Shown here: piece by piece, positions 16,315 to 25,058 of the stretch
Position numbering within the stretch: the first letter of the stretch is position 1
Layout: the number at the start of each line of letters is the position of its first letter
Assembly (NCBI GenBank): GCA_016192825.1
Contig: JACPTK010000096.1
Location: forward strand, 1 to 64,000
Reading direction: 5' to 3'
From: Betaproteobacteria bacterium
GTDB taxonomy: Bacteria > Pseudomonadota > Gammaproteobacteria > Burkholderiales > SG8-41
Length of the DNA: 64,000 nt
Notes under the pieces: model-generated
Database searches by the model: none
What the model saw: only the letters and a program-made list of their open reading frames with translations
What the model was told of the DNA's origin: nothing
Made by a program: the position numbers and the translations under genes

Positions 16315-18071
16315 TTCTCTTTCCCCTCGGTCAGCCCGGCTCGTTCCGCGCGCCGCTCCTCCAGCCGGGCGAGCCACTGCATCAGCAGGTAGAGCACCAG
16401 GATCACCGGCAGCGTGAGCACCGCGAGGCCGGCCGCCCGCTCCGTGTGGCCTGAATCCGTCATCAGAAAGATCCAGACCCCGATCGTTTCCGAGCCGGAG
16501 GTCCAGATCAGCACCGAAACGGTCAGCTCGTTGAAGGCCGATATGAAGATCAGCACCCAGCCGGCCACCATGCCGGGCCGCAGCAGCGGCAAGGTAATAT
16601 CCTTCAGAACGCGCAGGCGGCTCGCCCCGGCGGTCATCGCGGCCTCCTCCAGCGAGCCGTGGATCTGCTGCAGCGTGGCGCGCGTCGTCTGCAAACCGAA
16701 CGCCATGTAACGCATGATGTACGCGACCAGCAGTATCCAGATCGTCCCGTAAAGGGTTGGCCCGACCGGCGGGTTGCTCCACGCGAGGATCATGGAGACG
16801 CCGATCACCGAGCCCGGCAGCGCGAAGGGTGTGATCCCCGCGACATCCAGCCAGTGCGCGGCGCGATACTTCGCTTTGACGGTGAGGTACGAGATCAATG
16901 CCGTCGCCGCGACCAGGATGGTCGCCGCCGCGGCGCCCAGTAACAGCGAATTGACGATGCCGCGGCGGGCCGCAGCGGTTTGCAGGACCGCGGCGTAGTG
17001 TTCGAGCGTCATATTGGCCCAGGAAAGGTCGGCGCCCCAGTAGCGCAGGAACGAGGTGAGGGTGAGCGCAAGCAGGGGCAACACCACGATCACGATTACC
17101 AGGATCACGAGTCCGGCGGTGACGAGCGCACGCCAGCGGCCAAGCCGTACCACGTTCGGCGTCACCGACTTTCCCGAGACCACGGTGTATTTGTCGCTGC
17201 CGCCCTCGGCGTAGCGGAAGCTCACCATCGAGACCAGCGCCAGCCCGACCAGCAGCATCGACATGGCGGTGGCGAGGGGCATGTTCGGGACCGTCAGCGC
17301 CTCGTAGATGCGCGTCGTCAGCACGTAGAAATGCACGCGCATGCCGAGCACGGCGGGAATGCCGAAGTTGTCGATCGACGACACGAAGGCGAGCAGCGCC
17401 CCCCCGTAAATCGCCGGGCGTACCAGCGGCAGCGTGATGTCGCGCATGATGCGCCACGTGCCCACGCCGGCGGACCGGGCGGCCTCCTCCAGGCTCGGGT
17501 CCATTCGCTGCAGCGCGCCGGCCACGGTGATGAGAACGAACGGGTATTTCGTGACGGCGAGCACGAAGATGATGCCCCATGGGGTATAGACGTCCCAGGG
17601 CACCGTGCCGGCGGCGAACAGCCAGCGCCAGGCCTGGCTTACCAGCCCCACCGGCCCCGCAAGCTGGACCCAGCCTATGGCCGCGAACAGCGGCGGGATC
17701 GCGAACGGCAGGACCAGAAGAGCGCGGAACAGGTTCTTCGCCGGGATGTCCGTGCGTTGTACCAGGAAAGCGCTGACGACGCCGATGGCCGCAGCCAGTA
17801 CAGTGGCAAGCACCGAGACCCAGATCGAGTTCCATATCGCCACGTAGTTGCGCCGCAGGCCGAATACCTGCTCGTAATTGGCGAGCGATGCGGCGCCATC
17901 GACGATGAAGCTGCGAACGCTGACTTGCAGCAGCGGGTAGACGATGGTGATGAACACGAAAAACGAAAGGACCACGAACATCAAATGACGGTGGTCCAGC
18001 ATGCGCTGCAGCGCGGCCGACAGCGGGTCCAGCGTGCGCGGAACGGCAATCGGTCGCGCGGTATGAGGCAT
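16311..18071 (-). CDS. Iron(III)-type ABC transporter permease (fused double domain)
   Basis: This 586-aa inner-membrane protein has about 12 helices and two binding-protein-dependent-transport domains, each with an EAA loop: LEEAARSAGVGTWRIMRDITLPLVRPA (first) and LEEAAMTAGASRLRVLKDITLPLLRPG (second). A fused permease of this type is characteristic of FbpB-like Fe3+ transporters and related 2-aminoethylphosphonate carriers. It is followed by the ATPase (4-bp overlap) and preceded by the binding protein gene (146-bp gap). Confidence 0.9.
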   Translation of the reverse strand: MPHTARPIAVPRTLDPLSAALQRMLDHRHLMFVVLSFFVFITIVYPLLQVSVRSFIVDGAASLANYEQVFGLRRNYVAIWNSIWVSVLATVLAAAIGVVSAFLVQRTDIPAKNLFRALLVLPFAIPPLFAAIGWVQLAGPVGLVSQAWRWLFAAGTVPWDVYTPWGIIFVLAVTKYPFVLITVAGALQRMDPSLEEAARSAGVGTWRIMRDITLPLVRPAIYGGALLAFVSSIDNFGIPAVLGMRVHFYVLTTRIYEALTVPNMPLATAMSMLLVGLALVSMVSFRYAEGGSDKYTVVSGKSVTPNVVRLGRWRALVTAGLVILVIVIVVLPLLALTLTSFLRYWGADLSWANMTLEHYAAVLQTAAARRGIVNSLLLGAAAATILVAATALISYLTVKAKYRAAHWLDVAGITPFALPGSVIGVSMILAWSNPPVGPTLYGTIWILLVAYIMRYMAFGLQTTRATLQQIHGSLEEAAMTAGASRLRVLKDITLPLLRPGMVAGWVLIFISAFNELTVSVLIWTSGSETIGVWIFLMTDSGHTERAAGLAVLTLPVILVLYLLMQWLARLEERRAERAGLTEGKEK

Positions 18072-18217
18072 CAGCGGGAGATCAACAGGCGCCGCGCCGC
18101 ACGCGGCCGCTTACGGCGAAGCGGCCGCCGCGGCCGACCGTACTTCCCGGAAGTGTGCCGGACCTTGTCCCGACACACCCCTTACGCAAATCGAGTCCGA
18201 CGGGCTGCCAAGGGCGG

Positions 18218-19201
18218 TCAGAACAACTCGGCAAAGCGTTTGCGCAGCTCGGCACCATGCTTTGCCATCCATTCATAGTCGACCGGCAGCACCTTGATCT
18301 CCGAGGGCGACGGCATTCCCGGCGGCGGAGCGATATCGCCGCGCACCGGCAGGTAGTGCATCGATACCAGCAGCTGTTGTCCTTCCCTGGACAGGACGAA
18401 ATCGAGGAACACCTTGGCCGCCTCCGGATTGCGGGCCTTGGCCCCGATCGCCATCGGGCTCGCCAGCGACAGTGCGCCGTCCGTCGGGAAAACGAACGCC
18501 ACCGGCGCGCCCTTGGCGGCTTCCGCCGCCATGACGTAGTCGATCCCCTTGATCACGGCGAACTCGCCGGAAGTCAGGCCGCGGGTCACGTCCCCGGTGC
18601 CGCGGACCACCTTCATCCCCGACTTCCGGGCTTTCTCGAACCATTGCCAGCCGAGCTTTTCGTTCTGGACAAAGGCGCCGAGCATGTTGAAGTTGGTCCC
18701 GGAATGCAGCGGGCTCGCTGTCGCCGCTCGCGGGCCGAATTCGAGGAATTCGTTCCAGGTCTTCGGCACCTTGTCTTTCGGAACCAGGCGGGTGTTGTAG
18801 GCGATTCCCATGTGGAAAATCCGCCCGGCGTAATACATGCCGTCCGGATCGCGCATCGTCTCGGGGATCGCGCTGGCGTGCGGCGACCGATAGGCCATCA
18901 GGGCGCCGCGCTGCTTCAGGTTCAGGAACATGGCTGGATTGGCGGTCCACATCACGTCCGCCCGCAGATCCCCGGCCTCGAGCTCCGCGAAGATGCGCTG
19001 TTCCAGCTGAACACTGCCGGCATAGAGCAGGTCGATCTTGATTTCGGGGTGACGCTTGTGGAATTCCGCGACGATCGGCTCGATGACACGAAGCACCATC
19101 GAGCTATAGAGCGATACGGTGCCCTTGGGCTGGGCCGACACCGGCGCGGCGAGCGCCATCGCGGCCGCCATCGTCAGCGGGATGAGTGCCTTGAGCTTCA
19201 T
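18218..19201 (-). CDS. Fe3+-type ABC transporter substrate-binding protein
   Basis: This 327-aa periplasmic protein has a signal peptide (MKLKALIPLTMAAAMALAAPVSAQ, cleavage after SAQ) and the FbpA/AfuA-type mature start TVSLYSSMVLRVIEPIVAEFHKRHPEIKI. It delivers the ligand to the permease downstream. The ligand may be Fe3+ or a phosphonate-like anion; the family is mixed. ATG at 19201 is preceded by AGGAGG. It is the first gene of the three-gene operon that runs to 15211. Confidence 0.9.
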   Translation of the reverse strand: MKLKALIPLTMAAAMALAAPVSAQPKGTVSLYSSMVLRVIEPIVAEFHKRHPEIKIDLLYAGSVQLEQRIFAELEAGDLRADVMWTANPAMFLNLKQRGALMAYRSPHASAIPETMRDPDGMYYAGRIFHMGIAYNTRLVPKDKVPKTWNEFLEFGPRAATASPLHSGTNFNMLGAFVQNEKLGWQWFEKARKSGMKVVRGTGDVTRGLTSGEFAVIKGIDYVMAAEAAKGAPVAFVFPTDGALSLASPMAIGAKARNPEAAKVFLDFVLSREGQQLLVSMHYLPVRGDIAPPPGMPSPSEIKVLPVDYEWMAKHGAELRKRFAELF

Positions 19202-19599
19202 GTGGAATCCTCCTGCATTACGCGGAATGATAGGAAAACGACGGGAAGGTCAATCCCCCCCGCCGCGAGCGCGCCATCCCAATGTGACGCCGCGGTGACG
19301 CTTCATCGCCGCCCCGCCAGGACGCCCGCGCTCGACCAAGGCTGCCGGCTCTGCCTCAGCGATGCCCGGGCGCTCCGCAACGGGCGAACCGGAGCATCAT
19401 GCGGTTTCCGGGCGTGCCAAGTCAAGCGCGGGGCATGGCGGCGGGCTCCCACCGGGAGCGCTCTCGATCTGCTCGATGTTCAGATGATTTTCTTCAGCTT
19501 TTGATTTTGTTAATCTTGCAAATCCTGTCCATTCTGCTTTTGAAGCAGGTTCTGGGGCGCGAACGGCAGGCCGGCAACAAGCCCACAGGAGAAGGAAGC
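19202..19599. other. 398-bp region upstream of the SET gene
   Basis: No gene was supported here. At 19506-19545 there is a short AT-rich repeat (TTAATCTTGCAAATCCTGTCC) of the same family found at 20934-20985. The remainder is ordinary high-GC sequence between divergently oriented genes. Confidence 0.5.
19506..19545. repeat. 9-bp AATCCTGTA-type repeat
   Basis: TTAATCTTGCAAATCCTGTCCATTCTG: two to three units of an AT-rich 9-mer related to the block at 20934-20985. Confidence 0.7.
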
Positions 19600-20067
19600 A
19601 TGTCCCGCAAGCAACGCCGTGGGCGGCGCCGTTTCGCCGTCCGCCACTCGACCATACACGGGCGCGGCGTGTTCGCGCTCGCGCGCATCCGCAAGGGCGG
19701 CCGTATCGTGGAGTACACCGGAGAGCGCATCACGTCGGCGGAGGTGGACCGGCGCTACGGCGACGAGGACGACTATTCGCCGCACACGATGCTGTTCTGC
19801 GTGGAGGAGGACGACTACATCGACGCCACCCGCGCCGGGAACTCGGCGCGCTGGATCAACCACTCCTGCAGCCCGAACTGCGAGGCGGTGGACGAGGAGG
19901 GGCGCATCTACATCGAGGCGGTGCGCGGCATCCGGCCGGGCGAGGAGCTCACCTACGACTACAACCTGTTCCTGGACGAGCGGCACACGCCGGCGGCGAA
20001 GCGGGCGCATCCGTGCTGCTGCGGGTCGCGGCGGTGCCGCGGGACGATGCTCAAGGCGAAGCGTTAA
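19600..20067 (+). CDS. SET-domain protein-lysine methyltransferase
   Basis: This 155-aa protein is almost only a SET domain. It has HGRGVFALARIRKGGRIVEYTGE (GxG and pre-motif), RWINHSCSPNC at 84-94, EELTYDYN at 115-122, and a post-SET cysteine group (C139-C141, C146). SET enzymes transfer methyl from S-adenosylmethionine to a lysine. The four cysteines can bind zinc with C94. Start at ATG 19600, behind GGAGAAGGAAGC. The target in a bacterium is unknown; the N-terminus is very basic (SRKQRRGRRR), so it may bind nucleic acid. Confidence 0.9.
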   Translation: MSRKQRRGRRRFAVRHSTIHGRGVFALARIRKGGRIVEYTGERITSAEVDRRYGDEDDYSPHTMLFCVEEDDYIDATRAGNSARWINHSCSPNCEAVDEEGRIYIEAVRGIRPGEELTYDYNLFLDERHTPAAKRAHPCCCGSRRCRGTMLKAKR

Positions 20068-20081
20068 AACCGGAAATTAGC

Positions 20082-20158
20082 CGCCAGGACGCCAAGGCCG
20101 CCAAGAAATTCGATACTAAATTCGAACCGCTAAGACCGCCAGGCGCGCCAAGGAAATC
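20082..20158. repeat. CGCCAAG-type repeat after the SET gene
   Basis: Units such as CGCCAGGACGCCAAGGCCGCC and CGCCAGGCGCGCCAAGGAAAT with a central AT-rich inverted pair (GAAATTCGATA/TAAATTCGAAC) start 15 bases after the SET stop. Similar CGCCAAGACGCCAAG runs are seen between genes in many environmental bacteria. Confidence 0.7.
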
Positions 20159-20247
20159 AGAATTCAATTGGAATAACGCCCGGCATCATGCGCGGCGCGG
20201 CAGCGACGTCGCACGCAGGCCGTGGTTGTGCATTTCCCATGAACACC

Positions 20248-20715
20248 TCACCATGCCCCCGCTCTGTAATTGCTGAGGATATCCCAAATGGCCTGAATCG
20301 TCTTGGACCGGAATCGTCGACCCCATTTCGCGTAGGCAGTAGTGGCGGCGCCATCGCGGAGAGTGATCGCGACCGAGGTGTACCCTTCGAGTTTCTGATC
20401 GGGAAGCGACACTTTCTCATTCGTCGGTTCTGAGACAACGGCGCCTACCAGGGCTCTGAGTGTTGACATGTCCTGTGGTGTCACCTGTAACGCGCTTTCA
20501 AACACTCTTGGTGCGCCCGCCCCTCCTGACATATGCCCGCCGGTGATTGAGCCGTCTGGCTTGACCGTCTTGTGAGCATAGCCCCAGCCCTGTGGATGCG
20601 ATTCAATCCGTATCTCCGTGAAGTCCGGTGATCCAGCTGCGGGACCATTTATCGGGCACCCAAGCAAGCCGACGAACACCAATCCCGCCAGAGAGAGGCG
20701 CATTAAAGACTTCAT
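20248..20715 (-). CDS. Unknown lipoprotein
   Basis: This 155-aa protein has a signal peptide with a lipobox (LSLAGLVFVGLLGC; Cys19 would be lipidated), so it is probably anchored in an outer or inner membrane. The start at ATG 20715 (MKSLMRLS) was chosen because it gives the signal peptide. The mature part (FTEIRIESHPQGWGYAHKTVKPDGSITGG) is not recognised. The gene lies in an area of lower GC than its neighbours. Confidence 0.65.
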   Translation of the reverse strand: MKSLMRLSLAGLVFVGLLGCPINGPAAGSPDFTEIRIESHPQGWGYAHKTVKPDGSITGGHMSGGAGAPRVFESALQVTPQDMSTLRALVGAVVSEPTNEKVSLPDQKLEGYTSVAITLRDGAATTAYAKWGRRFRSKTIQAIWDILSNYRAGAW

Positions 20716-20933
20716 ATACTCGTCAGCACAACGCCGGATTCTCCCAGGTCCCACCAACTCTGCATGTGCTCATCCCCTGAGGTCTACTGGCATTAGTTGG
20801 CCGAAAAGTCGGTTTGCAAAGCGACATTCTGCGCTCCGACTTTTTGTTCTTCAACTTGATCAGGACGTTACGCTCCCGTGAGGCTAAAAAACGGCGACCG
20901 GGGACGTTTCTGGCGTCTTTGCCGCAATTTCTT

Positions 20934-20985
20934 CTTTTTGTTAATCCTGTAAATCCTGTCCATTTTGTTCTTGTTTTTCTTGGCG
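20934..20985. repeat. AATCCTGTA-type repeat after the GcvT-like gene
   Basis: Read on the minus strand, GACAGGATTTACAGGATTAAC and neighbours follow the GcvT-like stop by about 10-20 bases. The family is the same as at 19506-19545. Confidence 0.7.
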
Positions 20986-20993
20986 GTTCAGTA

Positions 20994-22139
20994 TCAGCTC
21001 TTTGGAATCTCCTTCGCCGGGTCGATGAACGGCATCGGCACGACGGTCGCCTGGCGCGTGCCCGCGCCGGGAATATCGACCTGCAGCGCGGTCCCCAACG
21101 CCGCCTGCGCCACGGGCACCATCGCGAAACCGATGTTTTTCTTCAGGCGCGGCGACCACACCGCCGAGGTCACCGGCCCGACCGCCTTGCCGGCGGCGCT
21201 GGCGACCGGCCATTTTGTCGCGTTGAACGCGATGCGCGCGCCCTCGATCTCGAGGCCGACGAGCTTGCGGCGCGGACCCTCGTTGCGGATGCGCAGGAGC
21301 GCGTCGCGCCCGACGTAGGTAGTCTGCTTGTCCCGGTCCACCAGGCGCTCCAGGCCCACTTCGTAAACGTTGTTCTCGAGCGTCATGTCGGCGCCCCAGT
21401 TGAGGATGCCGGCCTCGATGCGGCGGATGTCGGAGGGGCCGGTCGGGCGGATGTGATAGGCCGCGCCCGCGTTCATGACACGCTCCCACAGTTCGCCGCC
21501 GCGGCTGCCGTCGCGAAGGTAAATCTCGTAGCCCACCTCGCCGGTCCAGCCGGTGCGCGTCACCACGACCGGGATCCCGTCGAGCTTTGTCTCGACGAAC
21601 CAGTAGTAGCGGAGCTTCGTCACGGCGTCGCCGAAAAGCGCCTGCATGAGTTCCCTGGCCTTGGGGCCCTGCACCTGCAGGGGGGAGACGTCCGGTTCCG
21701 TGATGTTGACACTCAGCCCCGAGTTGAACGCCACCCCGCGCGCCCACAGCAGGACGTCGCTGTCGGCGAGGGCGAGCCAGAAGTGGTTCTCGCCCAGGCG
21801 CAGCAGCACGGGGTCGTTGATGATGCCGCCGTCCTCGGCGGTGATGACGATGTACTTGCCCTGGCCGACGGCGCACTTCGAGAGGTCGCGCGGGGTCAGC
21901 ATGTTGGTAAAGGCGAACGCGTCGGGCCCTGTGATCTCGACCTGCCGCTCGACCGAGACATCCCACAGCGTGACGTGCTGGAGCAGGTGCCAGTACTCCG
22001 CCTCGAGGTCGTCGAAACAGATCGGGAACAGCATGTGGTTGTAGACGGTGTAGGCCTTCGCGCCGTGGCGCTGCGTGGCCTCGAAGAAGGGGCTGCGGCG
22101 CAGGCGGGCGCCGCGCTGGATGAGGGTCATATCAAACAT
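20994..22139 (-). CDS. Aminomethyltransferase (GcvT/DmdA) family protein
   Basis: This 381-aa protein has the GcvT fold: VTLWDVSVERQVEITGPDAFAFTNMLTPRDLSKCAVGQGKYIVITAEDGGIINDPVLLRL, and the C-terminal FGNP-like part VGPVTSAVWSPRLKKNIGFAMV. Such enzymes use tetrahydrofolate as acceptor, as in glycine cleavage T protein, dimethylglycine/sarcosine demethylases and DmdA. No gcvH or gcvP is nearby, so a substrate-specific demethylase is more likely than the glycine cleavage system. Start at ATG 22139 (MFDMTLIQRG) or 22130; the 5' leader is a 10-bp repeat with no Shine-Dalgarno sequence. Confidence 0.85.
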   Translation of the reverse strand: MFDMTLIQRGARLRRSPFFEATQRHGAKAYTVYNHMLFPICFDDLEAEYWHLLQHVTLWDVSVERQVEITGPDAFAFTNMLTPRDLSKCAVGQGKYIVITAEDGGIINDPVLLRLGENHFWLALADSDVLLWARGVAFNSGLSVNITEPDVSPLQVQGPKARELMQALFGDAVTKLRYYWFVETKLDGIPVVVTRTGWTGEVGYEIYLRDGSRGGELWERVMNAGAAYHIRPTGPSDIRRIEAGILNWGADMTLENNVYEVGLERLVDRDKQTTYVGRDALLRIRNEGPRRKLVGLEIEGARIAFNATKWPVASAAGKAVGPVTSAVWSPRLKKNIGFAMVPVAQAALGTALQVDIPGAGTRQATVVPMPFIDPAKEIPKS

Positions 22140-22140
22140 G

Positions 22141-22170
22141 GCGACTCGCGGGTCGTGACTGGTGACTCGA
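22141..22170. repeat. 10-bp repeat at the GcvT-like start
   Basis: GACTCGCGGGTCGTGACTGGTGACTCG abuts the start codon of the minus-strand GcvT-like gene and resembles the run at 13408-13440. Confidence 0.65.
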
Positions 22171-22313
22171 AAGAACGATACAGCAAAGCAGGCGCAATGG
22201 CTCCCGATTGCCGCGAGCAGGCGAAAATGCAAGAAGAGACAGGGCAATTGACGCCGCCGGATCACCGGCGGCCGACTACAAACCGCGGATCACGACCCGC
22301 GAGCCGCGCATCC

Positions 22314-22778
22314 CTACATTTGTGACTGGATGTAGTTCTGCAATCCGACCTTTTGGATCAGCTCGAGCTGGGTCTCCAGCCAATCGATGTGCTCTTCCTC
22401 CCCGTCGAGGATTTCCTCGAGGAGCTCGCGGCTGATGTAGTCCTTGGTGGACTCGCAATAAGCGATCGCCTCCTGGTACATGGGGCGCGCCGACTGTTCG
22501 AGCTTCAGATCGCATTGAAGCATTTCGGGCACGGTCTCTCCGATCAGCAGTTTGTCGAGTTCCTGCAGGTTGGGCAGGCCCTCCAGGAACAGGATGCGCT
22601 CCATTAGCCTGTCGGCGTGCTTCATCTCGCCCGTCGATTCCTTTTGCTCCTTCTCGTGAAGTTTGTGCAGCCCCATGTTTTCGAACATCTTGGCGTGCAG
22701 GAAGTACTGGTTGATCGCGGTGAGTTCCTGCTTCAGGGCCCGGTTGAGGTAGGAGATGACCTTCTTGTCGCCTTTCAT
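22314..22778 (-). CDS. bfr: Bacterioferritin
   Basis: This 154-aa protein has the heme-binding Met and the ferroxidase residues of bacterioferritin: [53 protein letters not shown], then [27 protein letters not shown]. It forms a 24-mer that oxidises Fe2+ and stores ferric mineral. It lies near bfd, whose product (Bfd) reduces and releases iron from bacterioferritin, and near the Ftr uptake operon, so the region manages iron storage and import together. Confidence 0.95.
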   Translation of the reverse strand: MKGDKKVISYLNRALKQELTAINQYFLHAKMFENMGLHKLHEKEQKESTGEMKHADRLMERILFLEGLPNLQELDKLLIGETVPEMLQCDLKLEQSARPMYQEAIAYCESTKDYISRELLEEILDGEEEHIDWLETQLELIQKVGLQNYIQSQM

Positions 22779-22874
22779 GCGCGTCTCCCGGTCGAGTGAG
22801 CTGACGCGTATAGCGTAGCAGCATTCGCGCGCGTAGTGAATCTCGCAACGCGCGCGAAAGTATGTGACTACAAG

Positions 22875-23072
22875 CTAGGCGGAAAGCGACCCGTGTGCGA
22901 GGAGAGCAGCGGATTTTTCTTCTTTGAGGATGGCGCGCACGTGGCACGCGCACTTGCCGCATTGCGTGCCGACGCCCAATTGTTTTCTCAGATCGCGCAT
23001 TGAACCCCCGCCGTCATCGATGCAGGCGCGGATTTCGCGGTCGGTCACGGCGTGGCAGATGCAGACGTACAT
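22875..23072 (-). CDS. bfd: Bacterioferritin-associated ferredoxin
   Basis: This 65-aa protein has the Bfd [2Fe-2S] motif: Cys4 and Cys6 near the N-terminus and Cys38-x2-Cys41. It binds bacterioferritin and donates an electron to heme to mobilise stored iron. A strong promoter is visible on the minus strand: TTTACA at 23123-23118, 17 bp, TATAGT at 23100-23095. A Fur box lies just upstream of the -35 (about 23125-23148). The start is ATG 23072. Confidence 0.93.
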   Translation of the reverse strand: MYVCICHAVTDREIRACIDDGGGSMRDLRKQLGVGTQCGKCACHVRAILKEEKSAALLAHGSLSA

Positions 23073-23094
23073 GAGAACCCCCTAACGTGCCCGC

Positions 23095-23157
23095 ACTATA
23101 CCGGACAAGAAAATGCTTGTAAATACTATTGCGAATCATTCTCATTTGTGCTAAAGT
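23095..23157. promoter_or_regulatory. Divergent Fur-controlled promoters for bfd and tonB
   Basis: A Fur box-like element, about 23125-23148, reads on the minus strand AAATGAGAATGATTCGCAAT, close to the Fur consensus. On the minus strand it lies just upstream of TTTACA-17-TATAGT. On the plus strand the same DNA holds TTGCGA (23129-23134), 17 bp, TAAAGT (23152-23157), with the Fur box filling the space between. One Fur dimer pair would block both promoters when iron is plentiful. Confidence 0.75.
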
Positions 23158-23250
23158 GACCCCAGTTCGCTTGGGAAAACAAGGCAGAAATGCCGACTAT
23201 TCAGGCAGCTACGTGGACATCTCGAGTACGCTAACCGGGCAATAACGATC

Positions 23251-23880
23251 GTGAAGAGGCAGCGCACTCAACAATCTCCGACCATCCTGGCGGCAGTGAT
23301 TGCCGTACATGCGACGCTGCTGCTGGCGCTGTTTTATCCCCAGCCTCGGATAAGCCCCGCCGAAGCAAGGGTGTTGCAAGTCAGCCTGATCACACTGCCG
23401 CGGCCCTTGCCCATGGCCCCGGCGTCGGTCGACCTGCAGCTGCAGCTCAAACCGTTGCGGGTCCAGCGGGCCGCAACGCCTCCGCTCGATGCACCCAGTC
23501 CCGTCGCCATCAGCCTGCCACCCGCGCCGCCTGCTGTACCTTTCCCCTTATCAGCGGAGGTCGCGAGCACGCTGCCGTCTCCTCCCACTCTACCCCTAGT
23601 GCCACCTCGTTTCGACGCGGCCTACCTGCAGAATCCGCCGCCGGCGTACCCCGCGCTCTCGCGCCGCCTTGGCGAGCAGGGCCGGGTGCTGCTGCGCGTC
23701 TTGGTGCGGCCCGACGGCGTGCCGGAAAGCGTGGAATTGCGGCAGAGCAGCGGTGCGTTCCGCCTCGACGAAGCAGCCCTGGAGGTGGTCAGGAAGTGGC
23801 GCTTTGTCCCTGCGCGGCAAGGCGACATCCCCGTGACCGCGGCGGTGATCGTACCCATTGTCTTTTCGCTTGAAGGTTAG
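23251..23880 (+). CDS. tonB: TonB energy-transducing protein
   Basis: This 209-aa protein has an N-terminal membrane helix (PTILAAVIAVHATLLLALFYP), a Pro-rich spacer spanning the periplasm, and the TonB C-terminal domain (YPALSRRLGEQGRVLLRVLVRPDGVPESVELRQSSG...RKWRFVPARQ). It couples the proton motive force, via ExbB/ExbD, to outer-membrane receptors. The start is GTG 23251. It is the first gene of the operon tonB-exbB-exbD-ftr, under a Fur box. No TonB-dependent receptor is encoded in the window. Confidence 0.93.
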   Translation: MKRQRTQQSPTILAAVIAVHATLLLALFYPQPRISPAEARVLQVSLITLPRPLPMAPASVDLQLQLKPLRVQRAATPPLDAPSPVAISLPPAPPAVPFPLSAEVASTLPSPPTLPLVPPRFDAAYLQNPPPAYPALSRRLGEQGRVLLRVLVRPDGVPESVELRQSSGAFRLDEAALEVVRKWRFVPARQGDIPVTAAVIVPIVFSLEG

Positions 23881-23884
23881 TCGG

Positions 23885-24640
23885 ATGCAGAGCCCCTACG
23901 GATTCTCCGCATTCATCCAGCAGCTCGACGCCATCGGCGTCACGGTGGTGCTGGTGTTGATCGCAATGTCGGTTGTTAGCTGGTATCTCATCGCGGTCAA
24001 GGCAACGCGCACCTGGCAGGTCCGCCGCCGCGGCGAGAGTGTCGTCACCCGCTTCTGGGACGCACCGAGCCTTGACGGCGCGTTCCAGCTGCTGCGCGGC
24101 CATCACGGCTACGAGCCAGCGGCGCAGCTTGCGACCGACGCAATTTCTGCGGCGCAACACTTTCAGAGCCATCGCCAGCAGGCCGAGCGCATCGGCGATC
24201 GCTCGAGCGTGGACGATTTCATCACGCGCGTGTTACGGCAGACCATCATCCGGGAAACCGCGCGCTTGGAGTCGGGTCTGACTGCGCTCGCATCAATCGG
24301 CAGCACCGCGCCCTTCGTGGGCCTGTTCGGTACGGTATGGGGGATCTACCACGCGTTGCTTGGTATTTCGACCGGCGGCTTCACTACGCTCGACAAGGTG
24401 GCCGGACCGGTGGCCGAGGCGCTGATCATGACCGCCGCCGGGCTCGCGGTGGCGATACCGGCGGTGTTCGCCTATAACGCGCTGACGCGCGCGAATCGCC
24501 TGATCATCGCGGAGATGGATGGCTTTGCGCACGACCTGCACACGTACCTCACTACTGGCGCTAAGCTGGACATCAATAGCACGCCCGGCGTGACGCGCAT
24601 TCCAGCACGTTCCGCGCTGGCGGCGGAGGCCAGAGCATGA
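23885..24640 (+). CDS. exbB: Biopolymer transport protein ExbB/TolQ family
   Basis: This 251-aa protein has three hydrophobic segments and the conserved MotA/TolQ/ExbB block LASIGSTAPFVGLFGTVWGIYHALLGIS followed by VAEALIMTAAGLAVAIPAVFAYN. It forms the proton channel stator with ExbD. The start was placed at ATG 23885, 4 bases past tonB. The stop overlaps exbD as ATGA. Confidence 0.93.
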   Translation: MQSPYGFSAFIQQLDAIGVTVVLVLIAMSVVSWYLIAVKATRTWQVRRRGESVVTRFWDAPSLDGAFQLLRGHHGYEPAAQLATDAISAAQHFQSHRQQAERIGDRSSVDDFITRVLRQTIIRETARLESGLTALASIGSTAPFVGLFGTVWGIYHALLGISTGGFTTLDKVAGPVAEALIMTAAGLAVAIPAVFAYNALTRANRLIIAEMDGFAHDLHTYLTTGAKLDINSTPGVTRIPARSALAAEARA

Positions 24641-25056
24641 TCGGATCCTTCAACGAAGAATTCGCCAGCCGGCCGATGAACGAGATCAACGTCACGCCGC
24701 TGGTGGACGTGATGCTGGTGCTGCTGATCGTGTTCATCGTGACTGCGCCGCTGTTTACCAATTCCATCAAAATCGACCTGCCGCGGGCCCGGACTGCGGT
24801 AAACCACGAGAAGCCCGATACCATTTCGCTCGCGGTCGACGGCGAAGGTCGCTTCTTCTTGAACAACCAGCCGGTGGACTGGTGGCAGCTCTCACAGAGA
24901 TTCCGGGAAGTGGCGGACAGACAGCCGCAGCCGGAGCTGCACATCCGCGCCGACCGAGAGACGCGCTACCAGGTGCTCGCCGACGTGATGGCCGAAGCGC
25001 AGCGCATGAAGCTACGGCGAGTGGGTTTCGTGACCGACCCCAACGAGACGAGGTGA
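24637..25056 (+). CDS. exbD: Biopolymer transport protein ExbD
   Basis: This 139-aa protein has one N-terminal membrane helix with the conserved proton-carrying Asp in NEINVTPLVDVMLVLLIVFIVTAP, and a periplasmic domain ending LRRVGFVTDP. It forms with ExbB the energising complex for TonB. The gene overlaps exbB by 4 bp and precedes the iron permease by 2 bp. Confidence 0.93.
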   Translation: MIGSFNEEFASRPMNEINVTPLVDVMLVLLIVFIVTAPLFTNSIKIDLPRARTAVNHEKPDTISLAVDGEGRFFLNNQPVDWWQLSQRFREVADRQPQPELHIRADRETRYQVLADVMAEAQRMKLRRVGFVTDPNETR

Positions 25057-25058
25057 CC

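Noticed and set aside
15211-17835. Single 874-aa frame covering the ATPase gene and most of the permease
   Set aside because: The part upstream of 16314 is an out-of-frame shadow of the permease, with low-complexity translation; the ATPase starts at ATG 16314 (ATGA overlap).
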